Shown in pieces: positions 6,801 to 8,260 of a stretch of DNA of 8,260 nucleotides. Origin of the DNA: Chloroflexota bacterium (GTDB taxonomy: Bacteria > Chloroflexota > Limnocylindria > Limnocylindrales > CSP1-4); assembly GCA_021777365.1 (NCBI GenBank), contig JAJYDP010000192.1, positions 1-8,260 on the forward strand, written 5' to 3'. The notes under the pieces were generated by a model. The model ran no database searches, had not been told where the DNA came from, and was given only the letters and a program-made list of their open reading frames with translations. Position numbers and translations under genes: made by a program. Within the stretch, counting starts at the first letter, position 1; the number at the start of each line of letters is the position of its first letter.

Positions 6801-7747
6801 ACGACGCGCTCGAGCCGGTCGTCGCGGGGGTCGACCTCGGCGGCACCAACGTGCGCGTCGGCCTGGTGACCGCCGCGGGGTCGATCCGCGCGTTCCGCTT
6901 GGCATCGTTCGATGCGGGGCGGGGCGCGGGACCCGGCCTGCGACGCATCGCGGCCCTCGTGCGCACCTGCCTGCGCGCGGCGGGCGACCCACCCCTGGTC
7001 GCCCTCGGGATCGGGGCCACCGGGCCCCTCGACTGGTGCTCCGGGCGCATCCGCAACCCCTACACCCTCCCCACCTGGGCGGATGTCGACGTCCGGAGCC
7101 CGCTCGAAGCCGAGCTCGGCGTCCCGGTGCGCCTCGAGAACGACGCGGTCGCGGCGGCGCTGGGCGAGTGGTGGCAGGGAGCTGGGCAGGGCGCCCGGTG
7201 TATGGCCATGGTGACCTTCGGGACCGGGATCGGGGTGGCCGTGGTGCGGGCAGGGGAACCCTATCGCGGAGCCGGCGAGGCCCACCCGGAGGCCGGGCAC
7301 TTCCTCGTGGATCCGTCCGGTCCGCGCTGCTACTGCGGGACCCAGGGGTGCTGGGAGCCACTCGCCGCCGGTCCGGCCCTGGAGCGCCTGGCCCACGAGA
7401 GTGGAGACCCCGACCTCGCCGGCGCCACCGCCGCGGACGTGGCGAGGCTGGATCGCGCTGGCCACCCGGCCGCCCGCCGGGTCGTGGCTGCGGCCTCCCG
7501 GCATGCCGCCCTGGGGCTCGTCAACGTGGTGGCCGCCTATGCACCGGAGGTGATTGTGCTCGGCGGCGGCGCCATGGGGGCCTATCGGCGCCGTCTGGAT
7601 GAGATGCGGGCCATCGTGGCCGGTTCCCAGCCCTACCTGCCGCCCGGGGACACCCGTATCGTCGAGGCGCTGCTGCGCAATCGCGCCGGCGTGCTCGGTG
7701 CCGGGTACGCCGCGCTGCGACCTGCAAGAGAGGTGCCATTGAGCTGA
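6797..7747 (+). CDS. ROK-family sugar kinase
   Basis: This 316-residue kinase is expected to phosphorylate the imported sugar with ATP. The N-terminal phosphate-binding loop is DLGGTNVRVG (D13-G22). GIGATGPLD follows near residue 75, then the catalytic Asp in LENDAVAAALGE (D116) and the nucleotide-site segment TFGTGIG. The ROK zinc site is complete, with H168 in EAGHF and C178-Y-C180-G-T-Q-G-C185-W-E. There is no N-terminal helix-turn-helix, so it is an enzyme and not a ROK repressor. LGGGAMG near the C-terminus is also typical. The start is GTG at 6797, overlapping the preceding stop by 4 bp (GTGA), with AAGGTGA 10 nt upstream. Glucose, glucosamine, N-acetylglucosamine, N-acetylmannosamine and allose are all known ROK substrates. 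The adjacent SIS enzyme makes an amino sugar attractive, but the sequence does not decide. Confidence 0.92.
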   Translation: MNDALEPVVAGVDLGGTNVRVGLVTAAGSIRAFRLASFDAGRGAGPGLRRIAALVRTCLRAAGDPPLVALGIGATGPLDWCSGRIRNPYTLPTWADVDVRSPLEAELGVPVRLENDAVAAALGEWWQGAGQGARCMAMVTFGTGIGVAVVRAGEPYRGAGEAHPEAGHFLVDPSGPRCYCGTQGCWEPLAAGPALERLAHESGDPDLAGATAADVARLDRAGHPAARRVVAAASRHAALGLVNVVAAYAPEVIVLGGGAMGAYRRRLDEMRAIVAGSQPYLPPGDTRIVEALLRNRAGVLGAGYAALRPAREVPLS

Positions 7748-7753
7748 TCTGGG

Positions 7754-7794
7754 TCGCCGCATGGCGATCTCCAAGAGGAGGGCCCATCGGGCCC
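7754..7794 (+). other. Two small hairpins in the gap before the second lipoprotein gene
   Basis: TCGCC-GCAT-GGCGA (7754-7767) and GGGCCC-ATC-GGGCCC (7780-7794) can each fold into a short stem-loop directly after the kinase stop. No T-tract follows, so a classical terminator is unlikely. They might attenuate transcription or protect the mRNA end between the six-gene operon and the next gene. In DNA this GC-rich, short hairpins also occur by chance. Confidence 0.35.
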
Positions 7795-7854
7795 CGACAT
7801 CGACCGCCAGTCCAGCCAGGCCCCGCAACAGCATCCGCCCGGAGGAGAGAGGAA

Positions 7855-8260
7855 ATGGACACCGTTCGAGGGCGACGTCTGACCTTCCTGGCGATGGCCG
7901 CGAGCGTCGCGCTCCTGGCCACCGCCTGCAGCAGCGCGGCGACGAGCGCCCCGGCGGCGACGAGCGCCCCGGCGTCGGCGGTCGCTCCGGCTGCATCCAC
8001 GGCCGCGAGCGTCGCTCCGGCCGCGCCGAGCGTCCCGGCGTCCGCCGCTCCCGCCTCGGCGGCCCCCGCCGCGAGCACGGCAGCCGCGGCGTCGACGCCG
8101 CTCAAGGTGGCCCTGGTGGCCCCGAGCGCGCGGAACGACCTGAGCTGGACCCAGACGATGGTGGCGGCGCTGCAGACCCTGCAGCAGAGCGACAACCTGC
8201 AGATCGCCATCTCGGACAACCAGTTCGTGGTCTCCGACGCGGGCAACATCATTCGCCAGT
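7855..8260 (+). CDS. BMP-family binding lipoprotein, N-terminal part (runs off the window)
   Basis: An open frame starts at ATG 7855 after a strong purine-rich site (GGAGGAGAGAGG, 7841-7852). It continues without a stop to the window end, giving 135 codons. The N-terminus is a lipoprotein signal: basic start, hydrophobic stretch, LLATAC with lipidated Cys25. A low-complexity Ala/Ser/Pro/Thr linker of about 55 residues follows, up to about residue 82. The mature domain opens LKVALVAPSARNDLSWTQ and continues through a helix to NQFVVSDAGNIIRQ. This matches the start of Bmp/PnrA/Med-like periplasmic binding proteins, in which a KVALV strand and an N-D-x-S-W segment line the ligand site. Members bind nucleosides or other small ligands for ABC importers. 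It probably begins a second importer whose ATPase and permeases lie beyond the window. It may be co-transcribed with the sugar operon (107-bp gap) or have its own promoter; I see none. Confidence 0.85.
   Translation, partial: MDTVRGRRLTFLAMAASVALLATACSSAATSAPAATSAPASAVAPAASTAASVAPAAPSVPASAAPASAAPAASTAAAASTPLKVALVAPSARNDLSWTQTMVAALQTLQQSDNLQIAISDNQFVVSDAGNIIRQ
7939..7974 (+). repeat. Perfect 18-bp tandem duplication in the lipoprotein linker
   Basis: GCGACGAGCGCCCCGGCG occurs twice in direct succession (7939-7956 and 7957-7974). Each copy encodes Ala-Thr-Ser-Ala-Pro-Ala just after the lipidated Cys. Related GCGAGCGTCGCTCCGGC-like strings follow, so the linker seems to grow by in-frame slippage. 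It affects only tether length, not the binding domain. Confidence 0.8.

Noticed and set aside
5172..7361. Long minus-strand open frames opposite the repressor, SIS and kinase genes (also 6218-7996)
   Set aside because: Arg/Pro/Ser/Gly-rich low-complexity translations with no motifs, overlapping each other and lying fully antisense to clear genes.
7761..7855. Small leader peptide starting at ATG 7761 before the BMP gene
   Set aside because: It lacks a ribosome binding site, lies in a hairpin, and runs into the BMP gene in another frame without conserved features.
1..8260. CRISPR array, insertion sequence or phage structural genes
   Set aside because: No regularly spaced repeats, transposase, terminal inverted repeats or phage morphogenesis proteins were seen on either strand.

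Overview
The window is one stretch of very GC-rich bacterial DNA (about 70% G+C by eye). All convincing genes lie on the + strand, with GC-rich third codon positions. Both extracytoplasmic proteins are lipoproteins with a Cys followed by long Ala/Ser/Pro/Thr linkers. Together with the CUT1-type sugar importer this suggests a high-GC Chloroflexota lineage (Limnocylindria-like), or possibly an actinobacterium. No rRNA or phylogenetic marker confirms this.

Left part (1-1770). Positions 86-132 on the minus strand hold the 3' half of a tRNA-Gly(CCC), from anticodon loop to CCA, without a matching 5' half. That is the usual scar of integration by a tyrosine recombinase into a tRNA gene. Its orientation puts any integrated DNA to the right, the side on which the other genes lie. 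After about 390 non-coding bases comes a gene at 523-1416. It encodes an orphan PD-(D/E)xK nuclease domain like the N-terminus of HsdR, fused to a second, unnamed C-terminal module. A gap of about 350 bp follows; its right third is less GC-rich, contains several perfect palindromes, and is the best place for the promoter/operator of the next operon.

Central operon (1771-7747). Six genes are packed tightly: a family-1 sugar-binding lipoprotein, two MalF/MalG-type permeases, a DeoR-family repressor, a SIS-domain sugar-phosphate isomerase/deaminase and a ROK-family sugar kinase. Gaps and overlaps are +21, -1, +13, -4 and -4 bp, so co-transcription and translational coupling are very likely. The inferred logic is: capture a sugar or amino sugar outside, import it by an ABC transporter, phosphorylate it (ROK), isomerise or deaminate the phosphosugar (SIS), and repress the operon through DeoR until the phosphosugar appears. 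No ABC ATPase gene is present in this window, so the importer must use one encoded elsewhere.

Right end (7748-8260). After a 107-bp gap with two small hairpins, a second lipoprotein gene starts at 7855 and runs off the window. It is the N-terminus of a BMP-family (Bmp/PnrA/Med-like) binding protein and probably opens a second ABC importer, so the locus may feed two substrates into one catabolic pathway. The most unusual items are the tRNA fragment and the orphan nuclease beside it. The sugar operon is a recognisable type whose substrate cannot be named from sequence.
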